This document shows, piece after piece, positions 35,254 to 43,673 of a DNA stretch of 64,000 bases. This DNA comes from FEB-10 sp963710645. GTDB taxonomy: Bacteria > Acidobacteriota > Thermoanaerobaculia > Thermoanaerobaculales > Sulfomarinibacteraceae. The DNA lies in NCBI GenBank assembly GCA_963710645.1, contig CAVQBD010000009.1, positions 124,001 through 188,000 on the forward strand, in the 5' to 3' direction. The notes under the pieces were generated by a model that was not told where the DNA came from, ran no database searches, and worked only from the letters and a program-made list of their open reading frames with translations. Numbering within the stretch: the stretch's first letter is position 1; every line of letters starts with the position of its first letter. A program made the translations under genes and the position numbers.

Positions 35254-35351
35254 AGCAAAATCCTCCAGGCCAGAGGGACCGGCGACTCTCCGCAACACCA
35301 GAAATGGAACTCCAGCCCTCCTCGCGCGTAGAAGAACCCAGGAGGCACAAC

Positions 35352-35555
35352 ATGGCGCCCGGCCGAACCCCGCTTCACCGATCTCGAACCAACCGAATCA
35401 TCGCCGGTGTCTGCGGCGGATTCGCGCAGTGGCTCGGCTGGCACCCGACCACCTTCCGTATTCTCTATGTTGTCCTGTCGGTTCTGTCCGCCGCTTTCCC
35501 GGGCATCCTCGTCTACCTGGTGCTGTGGATCGTCATGCCCAACGAGAAGATCTGA
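35352..35555 (+). CDS. PspC-domain small membrane protein
   Basis: 67 residues. It matches PspC: LHRSRTNRIIAGVCGGFAQWLG, then FRILYVVLSVLSAAFPGILVYLVLWIVMP. One or two membrane segments. PspC proteins take part in envelope-stress sensing. ATG 35352 has GGAGG 7 bases upstream, better than the in-frame ATG at 35304. It is followed by two unrecognised envelope proteins, so the three may form an envelope-stress unit (inference). Confidence 0.85.
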   Translation: MAPGRTPLHRSRTNRIIAGVCGGFAQWLGWHPTTFRILYVVLSVLSAAFPGILVYLVLWIVMPNEKI

Positions 35556-35600
35556 CCAAGCCCGAACCAATTCCCTCCGGTCTCCGTTAACACCTCACAG

Positions 35601-35640
35601 ATAGAAACGTTCTATAGATCGAACGCGATAGATCGAACGG
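35601..35640 (+). promoter_or_regulatory. Direct and inverted repeats upstream of the secreted repeat protein
   Basis: The 12-mer atagatcgaacg occurs exactly twice at 35614-35625 and 35628-35639, a spacing of 14 bases (two heptads). The first copy also forms GTTC...GAAC symmetry at 35609-35624. It sits directly upstream of the SD (GGAGGGA) of the gene at 35651. Possible operator or a very short repeat array. Confidence 0.4.
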
Positions 35641-35650
35641 AGGGACGACT

Positions 35651-36187
35651 ATGAAACGCACAATGACCGCAGCCCTGGCCGCAATCCTGATGCTGGCACT
35701 GCCGATGGCCGCAGCCGACGAGACACGATGGCTCAACGTCCACGTAACCGAGGCCGAAGAAGGGGCCAATGTGGAGGTCCATCTGCCGCTGCAGCTGGTG
35801 CTGGCGGTGATCAACAGTGTGGACGTGGACAATTTCCACGCCGGCAAGGTCGATCTGGAGATTTCGGATGCCGACATCGACTGGCCCCAACTGCTCGCCG
35901 CCGTCAAAGAAGCGCCCGATGGCGAATTCGTCAAGGTGGACACCGAGGACGCCCAGGTCAGAGTCAGCAAGACCGGGGGCACCCTGTATGTTCACGTGGT
36001 CGAGAACGGAGAGGACAACGCGGTGGTGAACGTCTCACTCCCAATGGCGATCATTGACGGTCTCGACATCGACGAAAACAACCAGATCGATGTGGCAGCG
36101 CTTCTGTCGACCTTCGACCAGCTGCCCGACGGCGACCTGGTGACAGTGACCTCGGACGAGGCCACGGTCCGCGTCTGGGTCGAATAG
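35651..36187 (+). CDS. Secreted protein of two tandem repeats, no recognised family
   Basis: 178 residues with a signal peptide (about 1-22). The mature part contains two copies of one module (about 27-108 and 111-178). Each starts WLNVHV / LYVHV, has a hydrophobic strand or helix (VHLPLQLVLAVI / VSLPMAIIDGL), then a DxDxxLL region, and ends in a PDGEFVKVDTEDAQVRVSK / PDGDLVTVTSDEATVRVWVE pattern. The protein is very acidic. GGAGGGA precedes the start. Its TAG stop shares a base with the GTG start of the next gene, which carries a similar V-x-V-x-x-D-A-x-V-x-V motif. Function unknown; the context (PspC) hints at the envelope. Confidence 0.8.
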   Translation: MKRTMTAALAAILMLALPMAAADETRWLNVHVTEAEEGANVEVHLPLQLVLAVINSVDVDNFHAGKVDLEISDADIDWPQLLAAVKEAPDGEFVKVDTEDAQVRVSKTGGTLYVHVVENGEDNAVVNVSLPMAIIDGLDIDENNQIDVAALLSTFDQLPDGDLVTVTSDEATVRVWVE

Positions 36188-36732
36188 TGAACCGGCAACG
36201 AGGCGTTTCGACCGTCGGAGCGGTGGTTCTGGCGGGGCTCGCAGGAGTCTTGGCCACCGTCTTCATGATGGACTGGATGTTGGTGGACGTTCACACCCCC
36301 GAACCGGAATCGATGCACATCATGGTTCCCTTTCCTCTCTTGGCCGGACGTGTGGCCGCGAGCTTTGTACCGGATGAAGCCTTTCGCGATGCCGAAATGC
36401 CGGACGAATTCGTGCAACAACGCGAGGTCGTGCTGACAGCGCTGAGGGAGCTTGCGGAGACTCCCGACGCCACACTCGTCCGGGTTGATGCCGACGACGC
36501 GATCGTCGAAATCTCGAAGGTGGGCGATGACGTCCTGGTATCAGTCGATGCCGAGGATGCGAAGGTCCGGTGCAAGATCCCGGTTGACGGCATCCTGGAC
36601 GCCCTCGAGGACTGGGATTGGCAGACGGCTGACCCCCAGATGATCTTCGACATCCTCGGTTCGGCCTCCATGGGAGAATTGGTCACGGTCGAGGCGGAGG
36701 ACGGGACCCGCGTCGCGATCAAGATGTGGTAG
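36187..36732 (+). CDS. Membrane-anchored protein related in repeat motif to its upstream neighbour
   Basis: 181 residues. One N-terminal hydrophobic segment (about 8-28) is followed by an acidic soluble part. It repeats the motif of the upstream gene: IMVPFPLLAG ... TPDATLVRVDADDAIVEISK and IPVDGILDALEDWDW ... SMGELVTVEAEDGTRVAIKMW. The GTG start overlaps the upstream stop by one base, so the two are translationally coupled and probably encode partners. No family is recognised. Confidence 0.78.
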   Translation: MNRQRGVSTVGAVVLAGLAGVLATVFMMDWMLVDVHTPEPESMHIMVPFPLLAGRVAASFVPDEAFRDAEMPDEFVQQREVVLTALRELAETPDATLVRVDADDAIVEISKVGDDVLVSVDAEDAKVRCKIPVDGILDALEDWDWQTADPQMIFDILGSASMGELVTVEAEDGTRVAIKMW

Positions 36733-36738
36733 GCCGTC

Positions 36739-36759
36739 GGCAGTAAGCCGGGAGCCGGG
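36739..36759. repeat. Short heptad array (unit agccggg)
   Basis: Two exact agccggg units at 36746-36759 preceded by ggcagta, immediately after the stop codon of the anchored protein. Short, but with the same period and position as the other arrays. Confidence 0.5.
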
Positions 36760-36806
36760 GACAATTGACGGCGGGCAGTCGTGGTGCGGCCTGGTTGTAT
36801 TGCGCA

Positions 36807-36834
36807 CGGGACTCGGACTCCGGGACTCGGATGG
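36807..36834. repeat. Heptad tandem array (unit cgggact)
   Basis: Four in-phase units: cgggact, cggactc, cgggact, cggatgg. It forms an inverted pair with the array at 36861, whose complement has the unit cgggaat/cggaact. Confidence 0.78.
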
Positions 36835-36860
36835 AGCATTCAACGGTGCGCTCTGATGAT

Positions 36861-36895
36861 CCGATTCCCGAGCCCCGAGTTCCGATTCCCGGGCC
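36861..36895. repeat. Heptad tandem array (unit ccgattc), inverted partner
   Basis: Five in-phase units: ccgattc, ccgagcc, ccgagtt, ccgattc, ccgggcc. The reverse complement (cgggaat type) matches the arrays at 36807 and 62142. Confidence 0.8.
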
Positions 36896-36956
36896 TTATG
36901 TACCTTGTTCCTGAATGTGCGGGGCCCTGCCCCCCACTCCCTGGTAACTTCATCAC

Positions 36957-37658
36957 ATGGAAATCACCTACGTCGAAATCGACCACGAGGACACTCCCAT
37001 CGGGCGATTGACGTTGCGTGAGTATCGCGCGGACACCGGTGAAGCCGGTTACGAGATCCTGCTCAACGACGCCTTTCTCATGGCCAGTCACGGCTCGCAT
37101 TCCGAACGCGCCATGGCGGACCTGGGCCACCAACTCCTGCCCCCCGAAGCGCGAGATCTGTCGGTCCTCGTCGGGGGTCTCGGCGCCGGCCACACTCTGC
37201 GGGCGGTACTGGACCTGCCCCGGGTTACGTCGGTCGTGGTTGTGGAGATCGGGCCAAAAGTGGTGGACTGGAATCGCAGATATTTCGCAGACATCAACGG
37301 GGGCGCGGTGGACGACCCGCGAGTGAGGGTTCTCTGTGCTGATCTGACCGATGTCATCGCCCGGTCTGAGGAAGCGCACGATCTGGCGCTGCTCGATGTC
37401 GACAACGGGCCGGGGTGGCTGGCCTCGCCGTCCAACGCGCGTCTCTATCAGCCCGGGGGCTTGGCCGCATGCCGACGCGCGCTGAGGAGACGCGGAGTGC
37501 TCGCGATCTGGAGCCCACAGCGCAACATCGAGTTTGAGCGCTCGTTGAGCAGAGTCTTCGGGAACTGGACGATGAAGGACACCACCAGCCTCAGCCGGTC
37601 GTCCGGCGAACCGCCGAGCGCGATCTACCTGGCGTTGAAGGATTCGGGAAAGAACTGA
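36957..37658 (+). CDS. Spermidine-synthase-like SAM-dependent methyltransferase-fold protein
   Basis: 233 residues. The Rossmann-type nucleotide-binding core is visible: SVLVGGLGAGHTLRAVL (motif I), VVVVEIGPKVVDWNRRYF (motif II with an acidic residue), DLALLDVDNGP (motif IV). The arrangement resembles spermidine synthase and fused spermidine synthase-like methyltransferases, and the early SHSERAMADLGHQLL matches their substrate-site region. Polyamine synthesis is not certain. Its last 34 bases overlap the 3' end of the convergent MFS-acyltransferase gene. Confidence 0.78.
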   Translation: MEITYVEIDHEDTPIGRLTLREYRADTGEAGYEILLNDAFLMASHGSHSERAMADLGHQLLPPEARDLSVLVGGLGAGHTLRAVLDLPRVTSVVVVEIGPKVVDWNRRYFADINGGAVDDPRVRVLCADLTDVIARSEEAHDLALLDVDNGPGWLASPSNARLYQPGGLAACRRALRRRGVLAIWSPQRNIEFERSLSRVFGNWTMKDTTSLSRSSGEPPSAIYLALKDSGKN

Positions 37659-39595
37659 TCCATCGACACGGCGCGCGGCTCCACCGACGCCGGTGGAATC
37701 GCCAGTGGTTCCGGTGGCTCCCAGCCGCCAAGATCAGCCACCGTGACCGCAAGGACTTCGGCCGAAAACTCGGCCGGCGGAATCGGTGCTCCGGCCTCTA
37801 CCCACACCCGAGACCACACCCTGCGAAACGGCCTCGACATCGGCCGACCCCATCGCCGGCTGAAGTACGACCCCCACATGCCCCGGATCGCCATGGGAAT
37901 CACCGGCACCGGTCTCTCGCGGACGACAGCTTCGATGCCGCGGCGAAATGGCTGCAGACGGCCGTCGGTTGTCAGGCCGCCCTCCGGAAAGACGCACACC
38001 AGGTGTCCTCGGTCGAGCTCGCCACTGATGTGTTCGATGACCGTTTCCAGAGGTGTTTCAGCCGACGAATCCCGAGGCACCGGGATCACCTTTGCACCTC
38101 GTGCAACCGCACGAATCAGTGGATTGTCCATGAAGCTCGCGTCGATCACGAATCGCACAGGCCTGGCTGATACAGAGGCGATCACGAGCCAATCCACGAA
38201 ACTCACCTGGTTCGCCGCCAACACAGCCGGGCCGTTGAGGGGGATATTGTCTTCACCCGTGGCGTGAAGGCGGTACATCACGTGGGCCACTCCCCAGGCA
38301 ATGAAGCGCAGCACGAATTCGGGAATCACCGTATAGATGTAGACGGCGACGACCACGTTGAGGAGCGCCAACACGAGAAAAATCGCCGGAATCTCGAAAC
38401 CGACCGAAAGCAAGGCCATAAGGAACAGCGACGAGCCGACAATGAACACCGAGTTGACGATGTTGTTGCCGGCGATGACCCGCGATCGATTCGCTGGGTC
38501 CGGACGTTGCTGAATGAGGGTGAAGAGAGGGACGGTGTAGAAACCCGAGGACACCGCCACGAGCAGGAGATCCGTGACGATCCTCCACGCACCCCCGACC
38601 GCGAAGAAGCCCGAGAGACTCAAGAGTCCTTCGCTGCCGGCGCCGACAAAAAGCTGCGAGGCAAAGGCCAGATCGAGGGCAAAGAGTGAGATGCCGATGG
38701 ATCCGAGCGGCACCAGCCCCAACTCGAGGTGGCGGTAGGAGAGCCGATCACACAGCAGGGCGCCGATCCCGATTCCCACACAGAAGGTCGTCAGAAGAAC
38801 GGTCAGAACGGGTTTGTCTCCACCGAGGACATCCTTGGCGAAGCTCGGCAACAGGGCGAGGAACGCCGCGCCCAGGGACCAGAACCACGACAGCCCGAGG
38901 ATCGTGAGGGTCACCGTCCGATCGGAGAGCGCCACCCGCAACACGCCGGTGGTGGCCGTCACGGGATTCAAGTCGATGACGAGTTCGGGCTGAGCAGGGG
39001 GGGTTGTTGGAATGAACAGGGACGCCGCCAGTCCGACAACAGCAATCGCACCGACGACCAACCCGACGACGGCCGTCCAATCTGCGACCGCAAAAGCCAG
39101 CGTCCCGGCCGCGACGGTTCCCAACAAAATCGCCAGAAATGTTCCCGTTTCCACCAAGGCGTTACCGCCGACCAGCGATGAATCGTCAAGCAGGTCCGGC
39201 AGCACAGAAAATTTGGCCGGTCCGAGGAATGCTGCGTGCAGACCCATGAGACAGAGCACCAACAACAGCATCGGCAGACTGCCGGTGGCGAATCCCAAAC
39301 CCGCCAGTCCCATGATGCCGATCTCGGCTGTCTTGATGTATCGAATGACATGGGCCTTGACCAGCTTGTCGGCGACCTGTCCCGCGGTGGCTGAAAACAA
39401 GAAGTACGGCAGGATGAAAAGACCCGGCAATGCCACCAGGATCTGTTCGGAGTTGAAGCCCGCAAGCGACATGGCGCGGTAGGCCACCAATATGGCCAGA
39501 GCGTTACGAAACACGTTGTCGTTGAACGCCGCCAAGAATAGCGTCGCGAAAAGCGGCCAAAATCGCCGCTCGGTGAGGAGATGGAACAGGCCCAC
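37625..39595 (-). CDS. MFS transporter fused to a PlsC-type acyltransferase (LplT-Aas-like), NQxxxxD variant
   Basis: About 656 residues. Residues 1 to about 420 form an LplT-like MFS transporter (RRFWPLFATLFLAAFNDNVF, 10-12 helices). The C-terminal 200 residues form a glycerolipid acyltransferase (NQVSFVDWL, IPVPRDSS, VFPEGGLTTDG, IPMAIRG). Such fusions flip and re-acylate lysophospholipids. The catalytic NHxxxxD motif reads NQxxxxD here; the Gln codon CAG is clear in the sequence. The FPEG motif is intact. GTG 39595 gives the family-like start; a GTG 60 bases upstream is possible. It overlaps the convergent methyltransferase gene by 34 bases. Confidence 0.87.
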   Translation of the reverse strand: MGLFHLLTERRFWPLFATLFLAAFNDNVFRNALAILVAYRAMSLAGFNSEQILVALPGLFILPYFLFSATAGQVADKLVKAHVIRYIKTAEIGIMGLAGLGFATGSLPMLLLVLCLMGLHAAFLGPAKFSVLPDLLDDSSLVGGNALVETGTFLAILLGTVAAGTLAFAVADWTAVVGLVVGAIAVVGLAASLFIPTTPPAQPELVIDLNPVTATTGVLRVALSDRTVTLTILGLSWFWSLGAAFLALLPSFAKDVLGGDKPVLTVLLTTFCVGIGIGALLCDRLSYRHLELGLVPLGSIGISLFALDLAFASQLFVGAGSEGLLSLSGFFAVGGAWRIVTDLLLVAVSSGFYTVPLFTLIQQRPDPANRSRVIAGNNIVNSVFIVGSSLFLMALLSVGFEIPAIFLVLALLNVVVAVYIYTVIPEFVLRFIAWGVAHVMYRLHATGEDNIPLNGPAVLAANQVSFVDWLVIASVSARPVRFVIDASFMDNPLIRAVARGAKVIPVPRDSSAETPLETVIEHISGELDRGHLVCVFPEGGLTTDGRLQPFRRGIEAVVRERPVPVIPMAIRGMWGSYFSRRWGRPMSRPFRRVWSRVWVEAGAPIPPAEFSAEVLAVTVADLGGWEPPEPLAIPPASVEPRAVSMDQFFPESFNAR

Positions 39596-39819
39596 GAATT
39601 GATGATCCGTCGCGCCACGGCCTTCGAGCCCAGCGCCAGCGCAGTCTACTACCACCCACGAAACCGAGAAACACCCTCTGAAAGCGGTTTACGCGCTGGA
39701 ATCTGTCATATGAGCGTCAAAATCCGCCAACATCGGTCAACACAGGCCTTTTCTTCAATATAGTTGGCTGGGAAATACGTTGCGACTGAGCGTGCGTCTC
39801 AGCATAAGGAGTGAATGAC

Positions 39820-41964
39820 ATGACACGACGAGTGATTGGTCTGGCGTTGACCGTGCTGTGTGTTTGCGGCCAGGGAGTGATCTGGGCCCAAGAGGTCGGG
39901 TCAGAGGAGGCCACCGAGGTCGATGGAACTCTTCCGACAACCGACGACACTGGAGTGGTCGAAACCGAAGACGGCCGGACCTTCACCGACAAGATCGTGG
40001 TGACCGCGTCGCGCCGGGAGCAGGAATCGGCAACCACCCCGGCAACGATCAGGGTCATCAGCGCGCAGTCCATCCAAGCCCAACAGCCCGAGAAGATCGC
40101 GGATCTGTTCAAGGAGATACCTGGAGTCCAGATAACCGGTGAGGGTCCCTTCCGAGGCATTCCGATCATCCGCGGTCTGAACAGCAACCGCGTTCTCATC
40201 CTGGTGGACGGGCAGCGGCTCAACAACGCCCGCGAGTCCACCGACTTCGCCGGCATCCAGCCGGCTCTGGTGGATATGACACAGGTGGAGAGGATCGAGG
40301 TTCTCAGCGGCCCGGCGTCGGTGCAGTTCGGTTCGGACGCCATCGGCGGCGTGATCAACATCATCACAAAGAAACCGGAGCTCGGATCGGAGGAGTTCAC
40401 ATGGGGCGGCAGCGTCGAATACGGCTACGGTGACAGCGCCGACGCGCAGCGGGCACAGGCGGCGGTCACCGGAACCGGCTCCCGATTCTCGTTCAACGTC
40501 ATTGGCTCGTGGGAGGACTACGGAGATTACACGGCCGCCGACGGCGCATCGGACAGTGATCGGTTTTCCAGCTACGTCGATGACGACAACGTGGTGTACA
40601 ACAGCGGTATGGAGCAGACCAGCTTTCAGGGCGGGCTGCGATTCATGACCGGCAACACCGGGATCTTCCGGGTCAATCTCGAGAGCACCCGAACCAAAGA
40701 CATCGGCTTCCCCGGTTTCGATCGTGATTCCGGCATCGAAATCTACTTCCCCAACTTCGATCGCGACAAATTGGGTCTCAGGTGGGAAAGCGGACCTCTT
40801 TGGGGTCTCGACGATCTCGCTTTTGCTGCCTATTACCAGCAGGTCGACAAACAGAGCGTGCGCAACTTCGCCTTCCCCGGGTTTTTCCAGAACAACACGA
40901 GCCAGTCGCTCATCGACACCATCGGCTTCAACGCCCAGGGCATTAAAGACACCGGCCGGCACCACCTGGTCTTCGGCCTCGACGTCTACCAGGACACGCT
41001 CGATGACACAACGGTCATCGAGAGCAGCTTCATGCCGCCCAGCGATGACGTGGCAGTTCCGGATGGCACCCAGACCGGACTCGGCCTGTTCATCGAGGAC
41101 AGCATCGCGCTGTCGGAGCAGGTCACGTTGAAGGCCGGCCTCCGCGGTGACACCTTCGACTACGATACCGATGATGATCCCAACTACACCGGCGAGCCGT
41201 TCAACGTGACCGACTCCGACATCACGGGCAATCTCGGTCTCACGTGGGGCATCACCGACAACGTGACCTACACCGCCCTTGTGGGTCGCGGTTTCCGATC
41301 ACCGAATATGCAGGAACGGTCGTTCACGGGCTTTGCCACCACTGGCGACACGTTCATCATCCAGAACCCGGACCTGACGTCCGAACGATCCCTCAATTTC
41401 GAAACCGGATTCAAGGTACGATATGACCGATACTACGGCGGCCTGACCGTTTATTACAACGACCTCACCGACTTCATCAGCACCGAGTTTCTCGGCCAGG
41501 ATCCCGACACCGGGTTCGAGATCGCCCAGCTCCAGAACATCGACGACGCCTATATCTGGGGCGTCGAATTCGATCTCGAAACCATCTTCGCCAATTGGTG
41601 GACGGCCTTCGGAAGCTACAGCTACTCCGAGGGTCAGAACCAGACCGCCGATCAGCCCCTCGGACTGATCTCGCCGCAGAAAATCACCCTCGGTGTGCGC
41701 TATCAGCGGTCGCGCTGGTGGGGCGAAGCACGGGCTCGCTTCGTCTTTCGTCAGAACCGCCTCTCCGACTCGCTCCGCCTCAGCTACCCGGAGGGCATCC
41801 CCGGATTCCAGGTCTACGACCTACGGGGCGGCTATGACTTCGACTTCGGGCTCGGCTTCGTCGTCGCTCTGGAGAACTTCACGGACGAGCTCTATGCCGA
41901 GACCTACAACAACCGCCCCGAGCCCGGCCGCAACCTGAGGCTCGCAGCCAGCTACCGGTTCTGA
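39820..41964 (+). CDS. TonB-dependent receptor (CirA/FepA-type siderophore or haem receptor)
   Basis: About 714 residues with a signal peptide (cleavage near IWAQ, about 24). A TonB-box-like region (DKIVVTASRRE) precedes a plug domain (IADLFKEIPGVQITGEG, RVLILVDGQRLNNARE, VERIEVLSGPASVQFGSDAIGGVINIITK). The 22-strand barrel ends in SYRF, with an aromatic last residue for Bam recognition. It lacks the carboxypeptidase-like N-domain of the 10-kb receptor. ATG 39820 has AAGGAG about 8 bases upstream; a GTG at 39811 lies too close to the SD. A short inverted repeat (CTGAG / CTCAG, 39786-39802) precedes it. Substrate unknown, probably iron-related. Confidence 0.9.
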   Translation: MTRRVIGLALTVLCVCGQGVIWAQEVGSEEATEVDGTLPTTDDTGVVETEDGRTFTDKIVVTASRREQESATTPATIRVISAQSIQAQQPEKIADLFKEIPGVQITGEGPFRGIPIIRGLNSNRVLILVDGQRLNNARESTDFAGIQPALVDMTQVERIEVLSGPASVQFGSDAIGGVINIITKKPELGSEEFTWGGSVEYGYGDSADAQRAQAAVTGTGSRFSFNVIGSWEDYGDYTAADGASDSDRFSSYVDDDNVVYNSGMEQTSFQGGLRFMTGNTGIFRVNLESTRTKDIGFPGFDRDSGIEIYFPNFDRDKLGLRWESGPLWGLDDLAFAAYYQQVDKQSVRNFAFPGFFQNNTSQSLIDTIGFNAQGIKDTGRHHLVFGLDVYQDTLDDTTVIESSFMPPSDDVAVPDGTQTGLGLFIEDSIALSEQVTLKAGLRGDTFDYDTDDDPNYTGEPFNVTDSDITGNLGLTWGITDNVTYTALVGRGFRSPNMQERSFTGFATTGDTFIIQNPDLTSERSLNFETGFKVRYDRYYGGLTVYYNDLTDFISTEFLGQDPDTGFEIAQLQNIDDAYIWGVEFDLETIFANWWTAFGSYSYSEGQNQTADQPLGLISPQKITLGVRYQRSRWWGEARARFVFRQNRLSDSLRLSYPEGIPGFQVYDLRGGYDFDFGLGFVVALENFTDELYAETYNNRPEPGRNLRLAASYRF

Positions 41965-41967
41965 CGG

Positions 41968-42000
41968 GAGAATCGCAGAGATCTCGGACGCTCGATTCTC
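41968..42000 (+). terminator. Possible terminator after the TonB receptor
   Basis: GAGAATCG (41968-41975) pairs with CGATTCTC (41993-42000) across a 17-base loop. A weak AGTTTT tract follows some bases later. A second imperfect hairpin (ATTCAC / GTGAAT, 42092-42124) could serve the convergent RND operon. Confidence 0.35.
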
Positions 42001-42155
42001 ACAGCACAGTTTTCACGGCCCAGTGGTTGCTGAGAGGGCCACGAGTGAAATCTGAGCTCCGAGAATCGAGAACAGCCTTCTATTCGACGCAATTCACGGA
42101 GCAAGCCCTGCTCGCGGAGTGAATAGCGCAACCAGAATGACGGCTCCGGGTCAGG

Positions 42156-43673
42156 TCATTCGGACGGCCGGCTCGCTGCGAGCTCGGCCGCGATGGCCAA
42201 CGGATCTTCGTCCTCGGCCGGGGGCGTCCAGCCGCCGCCAAGCGAGCGGTAAACACCCACCAGGCCCTGCAGCACAAGGCCTTTGCTGTTGGCATAATCG
42301 TCCTGCCGGTTGAGCAGAGAGCGCTGGGTATCGAGCACGTTCTGGAAGTTGGTCAGACCGGCCCGGTACTGGGTCAACACCAGGTCCAACGATCGCTGGG
42401 TGGCGTCGACGCTGGTGGCCAGCTTGTCCCGTCGGGCGCGCTCCCTGCCGTAAGCGACCATGGAGTTCTGGACCTCTTCGAGGGCGAAGAGCACGGTTTG
42501 CTCGTAGGCCACATAGGCCTGCCTGGTCCGGGCTTCCTCCGCCTCGATCTGGCTGCGTACCCGCCCACCTGTGAAGAGATTCCACTGAATCGGCAGGCCA
42601 ACGCTCCACGTGAAGGCGTCGCCGCTGCCCAGATCACCAAAGGAGGTCGCCTGCAGGCCGATGAGTCCGGATAGCGAGAAGGTCGGGTAGAGGGCGGCCG
42701 TGGCGACACCGATCCGGGCGTTCTGTGAGGCGAGGGCTCGTTCAGCCCGCCTGATGTCCGGACGCTGCCGCAGCAACTCTGCCGGCAGGGTCGTCGTCAA
42801 GGTGCCGGGGTCGGTCGGGACATCAGTCGGCGGCAGAAGCTCGTCGTGCAGCATCCCAGGAGTCTCGCCGAGGAGAACCGCCAGCCGGTTGGCGGCGAAC
42901 TCCAGTTCGATCTCGAGCTGTGGAATGAAGGCTTCGGTATTGGCCAAGTTGGACTCGGCCTGGGCGACGTCAAGCGCTGACACCAGACCGGTGCGGAACC
43001 GGTCCCGGGTCAGCCCGACGGTTTCCTGCTGCGCCTCGACGTTGGCATGGGCCAGCGCGATTCGCTCCTGATAGGTCCGAACCTGGATGTAGTTCGCCGC
43101 GACCTCGCCATACAGCGACACGAGGACGTCCCGGTAGTCCTCCAAAGAAACCTCGATGGCGGCATCGGCGGACTCCACCGAGCGACGAATCCTACCCCAG
43201 AGATCGATCTCCCAACCGGCCACGGCCGACAGGTCGAACAGGTTCTGCGCGTCGAGGCTCTCTCCCTCAGGCACGAGGTCGCCCAGCACACCCACGTCGC
43301 TGGGTTCGCTGCGGCTCGCCGATCCATCAAGCACCACGTTCGGTTTGCGTTGGCTGGCCACCACTCCACGCAACGCCCGGGCCTCCTGGAGGCGGTAGAC
43401 CGCCGCTTCGAGGTCGAGATTCGACACCGTGGCCCGTGCAATCAAGTCGTTCAGCACAGGGTCGTCAAAAACCGCCCACCACGTTTGAAGTGGCGCCTCA
43501 CCTTCTTCGATGCCGGTCGTGGCCACGGTGAACCAGGCGTCCGGAACGGTGGCCGCAGGTTCCTCGTAGTCGGGCCCCACGGTGATGCACCCGGCCAGGA
43601 AAGCGGCCAAACAGATGGCTGCGGCAAGCGGTTTCACAGCTTGAGGGCCGGCGAAGATCGAGTGGCCCGTCAT
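42156..43673 (-). CDS. RND efflux outer-membrane channel lipoprotein (NodT/OprM family)
   Basis: 505 residues with a lipobox (LAGC, Cys about 29), the family-typical CITVGPDYEEPAATVPDAW start, and two OEP halves with coiled helices (YLEAAVYRLQEARALRG-like, GLVSALDVAQAESNLANTEAFI). It forms the outer-membrane duct of the tripartite pump. The ATG overlaps the RND pump stop as ATGA, so translation is coupled. It is the last gene of the operon adaptor-pump-channel. Confidence 0.92.
   Translation of the reverse strand: MTGHSIFAGPQAVKPLAAAICLAAFLAGCITVGPDYEEPAATVPDAWFTVATTGIEEGEAPLQTWWAVFDDPVLNDLIARATVSNLDLEAAVYRLQEARALRGVVASQRKPNVVLDGSASRSEPSDVGVLGDLVPEGESLDAQNLFDLSAVAGWEIDLWGRIRRSVESADAAIEVSLEDYRDVLVSLYGEVAANYIQVRTYQERIALAHANVEAQQETVGLTRDRFRTGLVSALDVAQAESNLANTEAFIPQLEIELEFAANRLAVLLGETPGMLHDELLPPTDVPTDPGTLTTTLPAELLRQRPDIRRAERALASQNARIGVATAALYPTFSLSGLIGLQATSFGDLGSGDAFTWSVGLPIQWNLFTGGRVRSQIEAEEARTRQAYVAYEQTVLFALEEVQNSMVAYGRERARRDKLATSVDATQRSLDLVLTQYRAGLTNFQNVLDTQRSLLNRQDDYANSKGLVLQGLVGVYRSLGGGWTPPAEDEDPLAIAAELAASRPSE

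Noticed and set aside
39786..39802. Iron-box operator before the TonB receptor
   Set aside because: Only a 5-bp inverted repeat (CTGAG / CTCAG) is present, and it does not match a Fur-box consensus.
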